Origin: JAPOKJ01 sp031421635
GTDB lineage: Bacteria; Pseudomonadota; Gammaproteobacteria; Burkholderiales; Burkholderiaceae_E
DNA: 64,000 bases
Reading direction: 5' to 3'
NCBI GenBank assembly: GCA_031421635.1
Contig: JANOPA010000014.1
Location: 1-64,000 of the forward strand
A program made the position numbers and the translations under genes. Shown one piece after another: positions 18,101-27,428 of this stretch (positions are counted from its first letter, which is position 1; each line of letters starts with the position of its first letter). The notes below the pieces were generated by a model. That model did not search any database. It worked only from the letters and a program-made list of their open reading frames with translations, and was not told the DNA's origin.

Positions 18101-18453
18101 GTCGCCGTTTGCCCTTGCATCCGACAGGGGTGCCTGGCGAGGCTGTAGCCGGTGTGCGTTTCCGAGCCTGGGCTCCGCCCAGCGCCTTGCATCCGACGAT
18201 TGGCGTTCATGCTCCGCTGGTATTCGACCTGGTAGATACCTGGAGCCAACGTGCCATTGGCGGATGCACCTATCATGTCAGCCATCCTGGCGGCCGCAAC
18301 TACGATACTTTCCCAGTGAATGCAAATTCGGCCGAGGCAAGACGCTTTACCCGCTTTGTGGCACAGGGACATACTCCTGGACCCATCGACGTGCGCGTTG
18401 AGCCTCTCAACCCGAAATATCCGCTCACCCTGGACATGCGTTGGAATCCATGA
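15151..18453 (+). CDS. Transglutaminase-like protease fused to DUF2126
   Basis: About 1,100 residues from ATG 15151 (MAIRVALHHTTTYRY, the normal family start; the frame is open from 15067). Residues 1-90 are the bacterial transglutaminase N-terminal domain. The catalytic Cys lies in RCGSCRDTSWLL, the His in FTDLHAWAEVY and the Asp in VGLDPTSG, giving a Cys-His-Asp triad. From about residue 330 the DUF2126 region begins with RLTQGGEPTFVSVDDM and runs to the end; this family has been linked to amidoligase-type enzymes. It is the first gene of a four-gene operon whose junctions all overlap by about 4 bp. I infer cytoplasmic peptide ligation or cleavage, with unknown substrate. Confidence 0.9.
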   Translation: MAIRVALHHTTTYRYSRPVELSPHQVRLRPAAHSRTPILSYSLTVEPAKHFINWQQDPYGNYIGRFVFPELTQLLSFTVDLVADLTVINPFDFFVEKDAEFFPFKYDTQLGIELAPYLQIEPAEALLVDWLARFKADLAQAPMVTTDFLVMINQRLQADIGYLVRMEPGVQTPEQTLGLRCGSCRDTSWLLVQILRQLGLAARFVSGYLIQLVADQKALDGPSGTDRDFTDLHAWAEVYIPGAGWVGLDPTSGLLVGEGHIPLACTAQPSSAAPVTGLAGFANVEFSHEMKITRIHEDPRVTQPYSESAWAQIDALGHQVDAVLQAHDVRLTQGGEPTFVSVDDMEGAQWNIAAHGDAKRKLAGDLLLKLKAHHAPLGVVHYGQGKWYPGEPLPRWALNIFWRRDEQPVWHDESLLAKDSDIDKFNEKDALRFGEALVTQLGLPRECLIPAYEDVMQQVLIEQKLPVNLDSTRVNLRDPLERRRLAMLLEKGLGAVAGFVVPLKPAGIMTDRYWRTSQWPLRREKLYLLAGDSPLGLRLPLESLPWVLPEDIEPIFPVDPFAARDELAPSEMVSAARKSKKKAPLGKASPDPREVIHTALCIEVRQGRLHVFMSPLERLEDSLALISAIEATAAQTAMRVRLEGYPPPWDTRLRVLSVTPDPGVIEVNVQPASSWPEITSNVTKLYELARESRLATEKFMLDGRHTGTGGGNHVTLGGATPADSPMLRRPDLLRSLLTYWQNHPALSYLFSGAFIGPTSQAPRVDEARDDTLYELGIAFQQMEAALPKAKKSERPWLVDRLLRNLLVDLTGNTHRAEFSIDKLYSPDSPTGRLGIVEFRAFEMPPHAQMSLVQMLLIRALVARFWKEPYRAPLMPWGTALHDRWMLPHFVAQDIRHVAEDLIEAGVEFSPSWFDPFIEFRFPRYGTVVYEGVEIELRQAIEPWNVLGEEVSRSGTSRYVDSSVERLQVRVRGLTDTRHVVTCNGRRLPLHPTGVPGEAVAGVRFRAWAPPSALHPTIGVHAPLVFDLVDTWSQRAIGGCTYHVSHPGGRNYDTFPVNANSAEARRFTRFVAQGHTPGPIDVRVEPLNPKYPLTLDMRWNP

Positions 18454-21020
18454 GTACTCAGCTCCTCGAAAAGTACCTGAGGACTGCGACCCGCTATGAC
18501 GAGTTGCTATATGCCGACGGAACGGCGCGCCTGCACTGGGAGGCGATGCTAAAATTTTTGAGCGAATCGGCCCCCGAAGCCATGGAGCATCGGGTGCAGG
18601 TGGTGCGACGTCAGGTGCGTGAAAACGGGGTGACTTATAACGTCTACGCCGACCCTCTCGGCACAGATCGCCCCTGGGACCTGGACATCGTTCCCATGAT
18701 TTTGTCGGCTAACGAATGGGCCGAGATTGAAGCCGGTGTCATTCAGCGCGCAAGCCTAATGAACAAGATTTTGGTCGACGTTTACGGCGATCAACAGTTA
18801 CTGGCTGATGGACATTTACCGGCTTCCTTGGTGCATGGACACTCTGGTTTTCTACGCCCGTGCCATGGCATCAAGCATCTTGACGGGGTGGCGCTGCATA
18901 CTTACGCTGTCGATCTGGCACGCTCGCCCGATGGGCGTTGGTGGGCGCTCAACGACCGGACCCAAGCCCCCTCGGGGGCTGGCTACGCACTGGAAAATCG
19001 GATGGCGATTTCACGTGCCTTCCCGGAAATGTTTCGGGACCTCAAAATTCAGCGTCTAGCGGGTTTTTTTATCAAGCTCCGTGACAGCTTGGCCCATTGG
19101 GGACGCTCTTGTACGCCCTACATGGGCCAAGCTTTTGCTGACGACCAAAGGCCGTTGACAGTACTACTGACGCCCGGCCCCTTTAACGAAACCTATTACG
19201 AGCAAGCACTCCTGGCGCGCTACCTTGGCTTTCCCTTGATCCAGGGCAACGACTTGATGGTGCGAGACGGGTTTGTCTGGCTCAAGACCTTGTCAGGACT
19301 GCGACGCGTGCACGTTATCTTGCGTCGGCTCGATGATGACTATTGCGACCCACTTGAGCTGCGCAGCGATTCGGCCTTAGGTGTTGCAGGTCTGACGGAA
19401 GCGGCCAGACGTGGCACCGTACTAATTGCAAACAGTCTGGGTTCTAATCTACTTGAGTCGGGCACCCTGCTTGGTTTTCTTCCCAAGCTCTGCGAAGTAC
19501 TGCTCGGCGAATCCTTGAAAATGCCGTCGATCGCGACTTGGTGGTGCGGTGAGCCCGCGGCCCTCACCGATGTTGTTAACCGAATTGAGCAATTGGTGTT
19601 CAAACCTAGTTTTCCTCAGCTTCGACAAGCGCCTGTGTTTGGTGAAGATCTCGATGAAGCTGCCCGCAGTTTGTTCATTGAGCGACTGCGTGCCGAGCCT
19701 CACAATTTTGTGGCTCAAGAGCAGGTACTCATGTCCCAAGCGCCCATCTGGAATCGGACAGAATATTCTGCAGATGGCGGCGCAGCGAAAGTACGGGCAG
19801 GTTTGGATGCTCGCGTCGTGGGGCTGAGAGTTTTTGCCTGCGCAACGCCCAATGGCTATGTTGTCATGCCCGGGGGGCTGACTCGGGTCGCGACGGGTTC
19901 AGACGCTCGCGTTGTCGCTATGCAGCGCGGGGGTGCGAGCAAGGATACCTGGGTGATGACCGATGGTCTGGTGAATCCTGTCACCCTCTTGCCTCGTCCT
20001 ACCGAGAACCAGGATTTAATTCGCGCCGAAACTCATTTGGCGAGCCGCACCGTTGAAAATCTTTTTTGGTTCGGCCGTTACGCAGAGCGCTGTGATAACA
20101 CCGCACGTCTCATGCGGCGATGCTTTGACACTTTGATCGAGGCCAACCCGGAAACCCGTGGTGGTGAATGGCCTACCCTCGTGGCTCTTTGCCAATGGCA
20201 AGAGCTGCTCGAGGCGCCGGAACCGGCTTCGACCGAAAGCGTGGCACCACAAGACCTCAGCGTGCCGAGCGACGCAACGATTGAAGAGCGCCTACTGAGG
20301 GCCGTTCATGATACGGACTTGCCAGGACTGGCGCACCACATCAAGCAATTATTTCGAGTGGCGTTTAATTTGCGGGAGCGCCTTTCTACCGACAATTGGC
20401 GCTCTCTCAATCAAATGCTTCAACGCCTTGGCAGTCCAGGCCCCGACTTGAATATCGGTGACGCCCTTGTATTGCTTGATCAGGCGGCGGTCTCTTTAAT
20501 GACGCTGGCGGGTTTTACGCTCGACGGCATGACGCGAGACATGGGTTGGCGATTCCTGTCGACGGGGAGAAGAATTGAGCGTCTTCAGTTTATGTGCTCG
20601 GCGCTTCAACACGCCTTGACGATGCCTCCTAACAGCGGACTAGATTGGTTGCTAGATCTTGGCGACAGCATCATTACTTACCGATCTCGCTATATGGCCC
20701 GACCCGAATGGCTGCCTGTACTGGACTTGCTGATACTCGACAACGGCAACCCGCGCTCAGTCATCTTTCAGCTTGAAGGCTTGATCGGAGCGCTCCGGCG
20801 TGTCGCCGCCGTTCACGGCCCGAGTGGCGAGGAAATCTTTGAACCCTTATTGGCTCAGTTGAAAAGCCTCGACCCGGGTCGAGATCTTCGTCCCGGAGGC
20901 GAGGAACTCCTCACCTTGCTTCGCAACATCTATTCGGCAAGCTATCAAGTTTCCGAGCGCCTTGCGTCACAGTTCTTCAGCTATGCCGGCCATATCGACG
21001 CCAGTGTGTTTAAAGCATGA
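18450..21020 (+). CDS. Circularly permuted ATP-grasp protein fused to an alpha-E domain
   Basis: 856 residues from ATG 18450, which overlaps the previous stop (ATGA). Residues 1-480 are the circularly permuted type 2 ATP-grasp unit (COG2308/DUF404-407): GVTYNVYADPLGTDRPWDLD, NDRTQAPSGAGYALENR, LTPGPFNETYYEQALLARYLG and RVHVILRRLDDDYCDPLEL. From about residue 530 the alpha-E domain (DUF403) begins at ASRTVENLFWFGRYAERCDN and continues as helices to the end. The two modules are often separate genes. Such systems are predicted to form peptide bonds on small peptides or proteins (comparative genomics of amidoligases by Iyer, Aravind and colleagues). No product is known. Confidence 0.9.
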   Translation: MSTQLLEKYLRTATRYDELLYADGTARLHWEAMLKFLSESAPEAMEHRVQVVRRQVRENGVTYNVYADPLGTDRPWDLDIVPMILSANEWAEIEAGVIQRASLMNKILVDVYGDQQLLADGHLPASLVHGHSGFLRPCHGIKHLDGVALHTYAVDLARSPDGRWWALNDRTQAPSGAGYALENRMAISRAFPEMFRDLKIQRLAGFFIKLRDSLAHWGRSCTPYMGQAFADDQRPLTVLLTPGPFNETYYEQALLARYLGFPLIQGNDLMVRDGFVWLKTLSGLRRVHVILRRLDDDYCDPLELRSDSALGVAGLTEAARRGTVLIANSLGSNLLESGTLLGFLPKLCEVLLGESLKMPSIATWWCGEPAALTDVVNRIEQLVFKPSFPQLRQAPVFGEDLDEAARSLFIERLRAEPHNFVAQEQVLMSQAPIWNRTEYSADGGAAKVRAGLDARVVGLRVFACATPNGYVVMPGGLTRVATGSDARVVAMQRGGASKDTWVMTDGLVNPVTLLPRPTENQDLIRAETHLASRTVENLFWFGRYAERCDNTARLMRRCFDTLIEANPETRGGEWPTLVALCQWQELLEAPEPASTESVAPQDLSVPSDATIEERLLRAVHDTDLPGLAHHIKQLFRVAFNLRERLSTDNWRSLNQMLQRLGSPGPDLNIGDALVLLDQAAVSLMTLAGFTLDGMTRDMGWRFLSTGRRIERLQFMCSALQHALTMPPNSGLDWLLDLGDSIITYRSRYMARPEWLPVLDLLILDNGNPRSVIFQLEGLIGALRRVAAVHGPSGEEIFEPLLAQLKSLDPGRDLRPGGEELLTLLRNIYSASYQVSERLASQFFSYAGHIDASVFKA

Positions 21021-21958
21021 TTCCTAGCACCATGATTTTCAGCGCAAGCTTTCACGTCCTCCACGAAACTCGTTATGACTACGCGCATACCGTGAGTTTG
21101 TCGCAACAATTGCTACAACTGAAACCGAGAACCTTTCAGTTTCAGCATTGCATGGCACATCAAATTAGCGTGACGCCCACGCCGACCGAGCAGCATGATG
21201 CCTTCGATTACTTTGGGAACCACCGACAGTACTTGTCGATTTCCGAACCTTCAGAATTATTATTGGTCAGCGCAGAATCGACGATATCTCTCTTGGCGAG
21301 ACCGGGTCACGAGTTGCTCCTTGATTCAAAGCCGTGGGAACTCGTACGCGATAATTTACGCGAGATCAGCCGCCCGGTGACCAATGATCCGCAGGGGCTC
21401 GAGCCCATGAAGTTTTTATTTGAGTCGCCTCATGTCAGCCTCAGCGAGGAATTGCGCAAGTACGCGAGCGAGAGTTTTCGCCCTGGTGGTTCGGTCCTAG
21501 CCGGCGCGTTAGATCTCACCGAAAAAATCCATCGCGATTTTGTCTTCGATCCCGAAGCAACCGATATTTCCACGCCTCTTAGTGAGCTCCTTCGCATCCG
21601 GCGCGGTGTATGCCAGGATTTCGCCCACCTCATGATTGGATGTTTACGCAGCCTGGGACTTTCCTGTCGGTATGTGAGCGGATATATTCTGACCAACCCG
21701 GCACCGGGCATGCCCAGACTCGTGGGGGCAGACGCTTCACATGCTTGGGTGTCTGTTTACTGCCCCAGCATCGGATGGGTTGATTTCGATCCGACCAACC
21801 GCTGCATGGTGAACCTCGAGCATGTCACCCTCGGTTGGGGTCGCGACTTCAGCGATGTCAGCCCCATTCGCGGCGTCATGCTGGGCGGCGGTCAGCAGAC
21901 GCTCAAGGTCAGTGTCACCGTGACGCCACTTAGTCAAGCGACTTCGGTTAACACGTGA
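21017..21958 (+). CDS. Transglutaminase-like family protein
   Basis: 313 residues, start ATG 21017 overlapping the upstream stop. It has the transglutaminase N-terminal domain (FHVLHETRYDYAHTVSLSQQ). The core triad is GVCQDFAHLMIGCLR (Cys), DASHAWVSVYCP (His) and WVDFDPTN (Asp). It has no signal peptide, so it acts in the cytoplasm. Paralogues of this type accompany the ATP-grasp/alpha-E protein in many genomes, and they probably cleave or exchange isopeptide bonds made by the ligase. It is coupled to both neighbours. Confidence 0.9.
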   Translation: MIPSTMIFSASFHVLHETRYDYAHTVSLSQQLLQLKPRTFQFQHCMAHQISVTPTPTEQHDAFDYFGNHRQYLSISEPSELLLVSAESTISLLARPGHELLLDSKPWELVRDNLREISRPVTNDPQGLEPMKFLFESPHVSLSEELRKYASESFRPGGSVLAGALDLTEKIHRDFVFDPEATDISTPLSELLRIRRGVCQDFAHLMIGCLRSLGLSCRYVSGYILTNPAPGMPRLVGADASHAWVSVYCPSIGWVDFDPTNRCMVNLEHVTLGWGRDFSDVSPIRGVMLGGGQQTLKVSVTVTPLSQATSVNT

Positions 21959-23163
21959 TCAAATACCTCTTTCTGATTGCGACAATTACCGCCATGGCGG
22001 GTACTTCGTTGGCGCAAGTCTCCTCTCCCGCCGGGATCGATCTACCGTCTTTGAACCGCCCCCTGGCTACTTGGAGTCAGCCTGAGCGAGAGTTCGGTTT
22101 CGCGAATTGGGATCGAATTTATCCCGCGCGGCGGATTGCGCGAGGTAGTCAGGTGCATTTGCTGCCTGAAGGACCTGACTTGCCGACGTTCGCAAACGGC
22201 GGCGAAGGTGCCCTTCAACTTCAGCGCAATATCGAGGCCTTCAAACTAGCGGGCATTGTGGTGTTACAAGACGGCAAATTGCGCTTGGAGCGCTATGCGC
22301 TAGGACATAGCGCTTCAGGCCGCTGGGTGGCGTTCTCCCTGACAAAGTCACTGACCAGTACATTGGTGGGGGCCGCTATTAAAGACGGTTTTATTTCGGG
22401 CGTTGACGATCTTGTCACGCGCTACATTCCGGAACTAAGTGGAACCGCCTACGACGGCGTGACTTTGCATCAGTTGCTGACAATGTCCTCAGGTGTCAAA
22501 TGGAATGAGGACTATGCGAGTCCTGATTCCGACGTGACTCACTTCTACTCCGCACCTGTAGACGCTGGCTTGGATGCGACCGTCAGCTACATGAAAAAAC
22601 TCAGCCGGGATGTGCCTCCCGGCCAGAAGTGGCTTTACAACACTGGCGAGACGAATCTCATCGGCGTGATCGTTGCCCGAGCTACCAAGAAGACCTTGGC
22701 GAGCTACGCCTCGGAAAAAATCTGGGCACGCTATGGCATGGAACAGGATGCAACGTGGATGCTTGACCGAACGAGTCAAGAGCATGGTGGATGCTGCATG
22801 CACGCCTCCACGCGCGACCTGGCACGTCTCGGCCAGTTTATTCTCGATGGTGCGCGCATCGATGGACAATCGATCGTCGCAGACGGCTTTCTGGAGGCCG
22901 CGACCCACAAGCAGGCCGACTTTGGGGACCCCGTAATGAGTTACGGCTATCAGTGGTGGATAAAGAACGATGGGTCATTTAACGCCCTAGGTATTCATGG
23001 TCAGCATATTCAGATCGACCCTGGTCGAAGGTTGGTAATTGTCGTCAACAGTGCATTGCCAAGCGCAGACTTCACAAAGGACTCACTCGCTGCCCGTACG
23101 GCGCTCTTCAACGCAATTCGTGCGGCGCTTGATTCGGAGTTGCTTGGTGGAGGTAAGCAATAG
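21955..23163 (+). CDS. Exported class C beta-lactamase-like serine hydrolase
   Basis: 402 residues from GTG 21955, overlapping the upstream stop (GTGA). A Sec signal peptide (LFLIATITAMAGTSLAQ) sends it to the periplasm. The SxxK motif is SLTK (Ser128, Lys131), the second motif is YNTGE, and a late HGQ/HG element lies near IHGQHIQID. This is the beta-lactamase/PBP-related (EstB, 6-aminohexanoate hydrolase) fold. Its place at the end of a peptide-ligase/transglutaminase operon suggests it trims an amide-linked product outside the cytoplasm, but that is inference. Confidence 0.85.
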   Translation: MIKYLFLIATITAMAGTSLAQVSSPAGIDLPSLNRPLATWSQPEREFGFANWDRIYPARRIARGSQVHLLPEGPDLPTFANGGEGALQLQRNIEAFKLAGIVVLQDGKLRLERYALGHSASGRWVAFSLTKSLTSTLVGAAIKDGFISGVDDLVTRYIPELSGTAYDGVTLHQLLTMSSGVKWNEDYASPDSDVTHFYSAPVDAGLDATVSYMKKLSRDVPPGQKWLYNTGETNLIGVIVARATKKTLASYASEKIWARYGMEQDATWMLDRTSQEHGGCCMHASTRDLARLGQFILDGARIDGQSIVADGFLEAATHKQADFGDPVMSYGYQWWIKNDGSFNALGIHGQHIQIDPGRRLVIVVNSALPSADFTKDSLAARTALFNAIRAALDSELLGGGKQ

Positions 23164-23394
23164 CGGAATGTCATCGTCTCTTTGGCGACCAATTCTGACA
23201 CCGCAGTGTGTCGGAGTTCAGTCACTTGCGCCAAAAGTCTGCCAAGCCCTACATGACCGGCTTTAGCCATGCGCAACGCTGATCCAGGGCACCTCGTGAT
23301 ATTTCACGGTGACAAATAAGTTTTGACGATGCAATACTTGATTGTGTTTCAGATTATGAAGTAAGGCTGGGGGTGTGATGTTGGCTTCCCGTGG

Positions 23395-23650
23395 AGGCAA
23401 TGACTAAAGTAAACCAACCGCCCTCATGAATTTTTAGAACGTTGGAGGCCAGAAAAAAAGTTTCAATGGACAGAAAAATCACTGTGATCGAGCCACACCG
23501 CCAAAGTGGAAAATTCCAACGATAGCGCATGACGTAGAAGGCCATTATCGTGGTCAAGACCATGGTGCCCGTCACCGCAATGCCATAAGCGGATCCCAAC
23601 GCTGCCGAGGAACCAAACCCGATCACGGCGACGACCACCGCGAAGTAGAC
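23395..23650 (-). pseudogene. kup: Internal fragment of a Kup potassium transporter
   Basis: About 85 codons reading VIGFGSSAALGSAYGIAVTG, TMVLTTIMAFYVMRYRW and then ETFFLASNVLKIHEGGWFTL. This is the membrane region around the tenth helix of Kup/Trk-type K+ transporters (about 620 residues when complete). Both ends are cut: the 5' side joins antisense RND-transporter sequence near 23650 and the 3' side ends near 23395. It is a non-functional relic trapped between rearrangement breakpoints. Confidence 0.85.
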
Positions 23651-23656
23651 GCCATC

Positions 23657-23962
23657 ATGATGATTGATTTCGCGCTCGACGCGGAACGTCAGGACGGCTT
23701 GTCGGCACATGAGGCGATTCGCAAGGCCTGTCTGCTGCGATTGCGACCCATATTAATGACCACGATGGCGGCACTCTTGGGGGCATTGCCCCTAATGCTC
23801 GGTAGCGGTATGGGCAGTGAGCTTCGTCATCCACTGGGTCTCACCATGGTGGGCGGTTTATTGGTGAGCCAAGTGCTGACCTTGTTCACGACACCCGTTA
23901 TCTACCTCTACTTTGATCGATTGGCGCGGCGTTTTCGCCCAACTAAGAAGCAGGTCGCCTGA
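23657..23962 (+). pseudogene. C-terminal fragment of an MdtB-like RND efflux permease
   Basis: 101 residues matching the last helices of an HAE-type RND pump: MIDFALDAERQDGLSAHEAI, LLRLRPILMTTMAALLGALP, GMGSELRHPLGLTMVGG and LLVSQVLTLFTTPVIYLYFD. Over 900 N-terminal residues are missing. The breakpoint against the kup fragment is within a few bases of 23650. The stop overlaps the next start (TGATG), the normal coupling of mdtB to mdtC, so this was once an intact multidrug operon. Confidence 0.85.
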
Positions 23963-25557
23963 TGTTTTCTAAAATGAAGGAGCAACGCGATCGTATTGTC
24001 GAGCGCAGTGAGAGCATCTCCAAGATCTTTATCGAGCGACCAGTGGCCACCAGCTTGCTCACCGTTGCTATTGCCCTGTCGGGAGTGTTCATTTATCTAC
24101 TGCTACCCGTGTCGCCTTTGCCGCAGGTTGAATTTCCAACGATTTCGGTCACAGCGAATCTGCCTGGGGCAAGTCCTGAAACGATGGCCGCCACGGTGGC
24201 GACTCCCTTGGAGCGCGCCCTAGGCGCCATTGCTGGCGTCAGCGAACTGACCTCTTCAAGTTCACTAGGAAGTACGCGGGTGACCCTGCAATTTGATCTC
24301 TCTAAGAATATCGATAGTGCGGCGCGAGAAGTTCAGGCCGCTATTAACGCGGCCAGAGTGACTTTGCCTAGCAGCTTGCCCAGCAACCCGACTTATCGCA
24401 AAGTAAACCCCACCGATTCGCCTGTGCTGATTTTGTCGCTCACCTCGCCAACAATGAGCCGTGGACAAATGTACGATGCCGCGTCGACTGTGCTGGCGCA
24501 ACGTATTTCCCAGCTTGAGGGCGTAGGCCAGGTCACGGTGGGGGGAAGCGCCTTGCCCGCTGTCCGTGTGGCAGTCGATCTCCCGGCCCTCACGGCGCGG
24601 GGGATCAGTTTAGAAGGCGTGCGAACGGCCATTGCTTCAAGCAATGTCAATCGACCCAAGGGCATTATTGAAAACGATGAGCGGGCTTGGCAAATTACGG
24701 CCAATGATCAGGCTCGCAAGGCCTCTGACTACCTGCCGCTGATTGTCGCCTACAAAAATGGCAGTCCGGTGCGATTGAGCGATGTTGCGAAGGTGACGGA
24801 CGGTGTTCAGGACTCTCGAAATATGGGTCTAAGCGATGGTCAACCCTCGATTCTTTTATTGGTCTATCGTGAGAGTGGTGCCAATATTCTTGATACGGTC
24901 GAGGGCGTCAATTGGTGTACCTACTGCGGTCACGGGGTCGTTTCAGGGAGGAGCCAAGGTATTCAGGCCTCGCTGAGTAGCCAGCCGGTGCTCATTCTGA
25001 GTGCTCTGGTAGCAATTTATCTCATTTTAGGAATACTTTACGAAAGCCTCATCCATCCTTTAACAATTCTCTCGACCCTGCCTTCGGCCGGAGCCGGCGC
25101 AATCTTGGCCTTGATGCTGTTCAAGATGGACTTCAGCATTATTGCTTTCATTGGTGGCATATTATTAATCGGTATTGTCAAGAAAAACGCCATCGTGATG
25201 ATTGATGTCGCGATTGACTCCGAACGTCGCCAGAATTGCAGTGCCCATGAAGCGATTTTCCAGGCCTGTCTTTTGCGCCTTCGTCCCATTTTGATGACCA
25301 CCTTGGCGGCCCTGTTTGGTGCCTTGCCGCTTGCACTGGTGACTGGCGACGGTGCTGAAATGCGCCAGCCGCTGGGCATTTCTATTATTGGTGGACTGCT
25401 CGTCAGCCAATTGTTGACGCTTTACACCACGCCCGTGATTTACCTCGGTTTGGACGGTTTGCGAACTCGCTTCGTAAATCGCAGGGGAAACCGTGGCAAG
25501 CTTATTTCCCAGATCCTGCGCGATGCCCCCAAAAGGACCCAATTATCAGAGGCCTGA
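23962..25557 (+). pseudogene. MdtC-like RND efflux permease with a large internal deletion
   Basis: 531 codons where a complete pump has about 1,030. The N-terminal helix and first porter subdomains are normal (IFIERPVATSLLTVAIALSG, LPQVEFPTISVTANLPG, AAINAARVTLPSSLPSNPTY). Near residue 315, after ANILDTVEGV, the frame jumps to a short foreign-looking bridge and resumes at SSQPVLILSALVAIYLILGI, in the C-terminal membrane half. Some 500 residues are lost, including the proton-relay helices of the first membrane half and most of the second porter loop. The last 20 residues are read over the adjacent outer-membrane gene. It should be non-functional. Confidence 0.85.
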
Positions 25558-26875
25558 ACCTTTGCCTGTTCATCAAACGGTTCCAGAGAAATTTAGGGAG
25601 GATTTCGCCTACATGCAGACCGCTCAACCTGCAGATTTAATCCCGCGTGGGGCATGGTGGACCATCTTTAAGGATCCCATGATTGATGGGCTGATGACAC
25701 AGCTTAAAAATCAGAATCCGAGCATTGAACTCGCGGCCGCTAAGTACCGTCAAGCCAACGCTGCGTTCAGCCAGGCGCGGGCCGCTCGTCTGCCCATCCC
25801 CACCGGTAATGTCGGTGCTACTCGTGGCAATTCCAGTGTCATCAGTAATCCAGTGAGCAATTTCAGTGTTGGAACGGCAGCGAGTTGGGAGATTGATCTC
25901 TGGGGAAAGATCAGCCGTACCCTTGAAGGTAGCGCTGCCACTGTTCAGGCCACGGCCGCTGACTTGGCGGCAACGGAGTTAAGCCTTCAGGCGCAACTGG
26001 TCAGTAATTATGTTTCGCTCCGTTTTACGGATGGGCAAGCGGCCCTACTTTCTGAGACCGTTGCAGCCTACGAGCGCTCTTTAAAGCTCACTCAAAATCG
26101 TTACTTAGGTGGTGTAGTGTCAAAAATTGACGTGGTTCAGGCTGAAACGCAGTGGCGTTCAACACGGGCGCAACTCATTGATCTTGGTATTCAACGTGCA
26201 ACTTTGGAGCATTCGATTGCGATACTTTTAGGGCAAGCTCCTGCCACCTATTCCTTGGCGAAAAGCCAGGCAAGTTTGCCAGAAATTTACCTGCCTGCGC
26301 TCAGCGCTGGACTGCCAAGTCAATGATTAGAGAGGCGTCCGGATATTGCTGCGGCCGAGCGGCGCGTGGCGGCCGCGAATGCGCAAATTGGCGTGAGCGA
26401 GAGTGCGTTTTTTCCCTCACTTACTCTCAACGCATTGGCGGGATTACGTGCGCCTTCGCACGCTGACCTATTCAATTTGCCAACGCGGGTTTGGTCGTTG
26501 GGGCCTGCGCTCGCCGCGACACTTTTCGATGCGGGCGCGCGCAAGGCCGTCACGCAGCAGGCGCAGGCAAGCTACGATCAAAGTGTGGCGAGCTACCGTA
26601 TCACCGTGCTCGCGGCCTTTCAGGAGGTTGAGGACAACCTCGCCAGCCTACATGTGCTCGAACGCGAATTGGAGGAGCCAAAGCTTGCCGTGCTCGCTGC
26701 TACGAAATCGACAGAGCTGGCGAACAACCAGTATAAAGCCGGTATTACGAATGACCTCAGCGTGGCTGCCGCGCAAACTGCGGAGCTGGCTGCCAAACGC
26801 AGCTCACTGTCCCTGATCGGGCAGCGCTACGCGTCAACCATTGGACTAATTAAAGCCTTGGGTGGTGGCTTTTAG
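25493..26875 (+). pseudogene. NodT/OprM-type outer-membrane efflux channel, interrupted by a stop
   Basis: The sequence has the NodT pattern: CAMPPKGPNYQRPEP after a truncated lipoprotein signal, WWTIFKDPMIDGLMTQ, WEIDLWGKISRTLEG, and after the break AAERRVAAANAQIGVSESAF and LFDAGARKAVTQQAQ. A TGA at 26324-26326 sits in frame between GLPSQ and LERRPDIAAAERR, which is normally continuous. The signal peptide is lost because the start overlaps the end of the MdtC-like frame. Together with its two neighbours it forms a dead MdtBC-type efflux locus. Confidence 0.85.
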
Positions 26876-27289
26876 CAGGGGCGTCCTTGACGCGATGATT
26901 GCTAATGCAGCCGCAGTGAGTAAAGAACTCGAAAGCGCCGGAGATTGGCGCAAAAAAACAGCCAGATCCACGAGTGTCAAAACACGGTACTGTTCAATAA
27001 AGGCGACTAGCGATGCAATTTCGTTGCTGCCGAGCTTCTGAGTATCTTCAGCGAGAACCTGGAATCCAACCCAACCGACGTTTGACAGTGCCCGCCCGAT
27101 AGCCCCTTCGGCAATTCCGAAAACGGACAAAATGCTCAAGGGTCGGAGAAGCAACTGCAAGATGCTGATTCGGTCGGTTGCTGGCGCATTCTGATAGATA
27201 CTTGCGACAATTTGCGGTAAATCGTTGGGAGGAAATTTGTGGGCTTCATGCCCAAAAACGAGCTGTGATGAATTTGATACCTCAGACAT
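26846..27289 (-). CDS. Hypothetical protein, helical C-terminus
   Basis: 147 residues from ATG 27289, preceded by GGAAGGTG at proper spacing; the open frame upstream of it lacks a ribosome site. The N-terminal 60 residues are polar (GHEAHKFPPNDLPQIVASIY). The rest is rich in Ala, Leu and Ile, with at least one possible membrane-associated helix near the end (LLTAAALAIIAS). I do not recognise the family. It overlaps the end of the dead efflux gene by 30 bases on the opposite strand. Confidence 0.55.
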   Translation of the reverse strand: MSEVSNSSQLVFGHEAHKFPPNDLPQIVASIYQNAPATDRISILQLLLRPLSILSVFGIAEGAIGRALSNVGWVGFQVLAEDTQKLGSNEIASLVAFIEQYRVLTLVDLAVFLRQSPALSSSLLTAAALAIIASRTPLLKATTQGFN

Positions 27290-27428
27290 TTTTTCACCTT
27301 CCGTTTGGAACTTCAAGTACGATTTTCTTTGGCAGTGCACTCTAATGAATGACATCATCTGCACTTTTGATGACAATTGAAATATTTCGCAGTGCGACTT
27401 CAAACATGAGTTGCGGCTCAGTGTATGG

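Noticed and set aside
23280..23330. Possible hairpin around CACCTCGTGA and TCACGGTG after the hydrolase gene.
   Set aside because: Bulged stem and no T run; not a convincing terminator.
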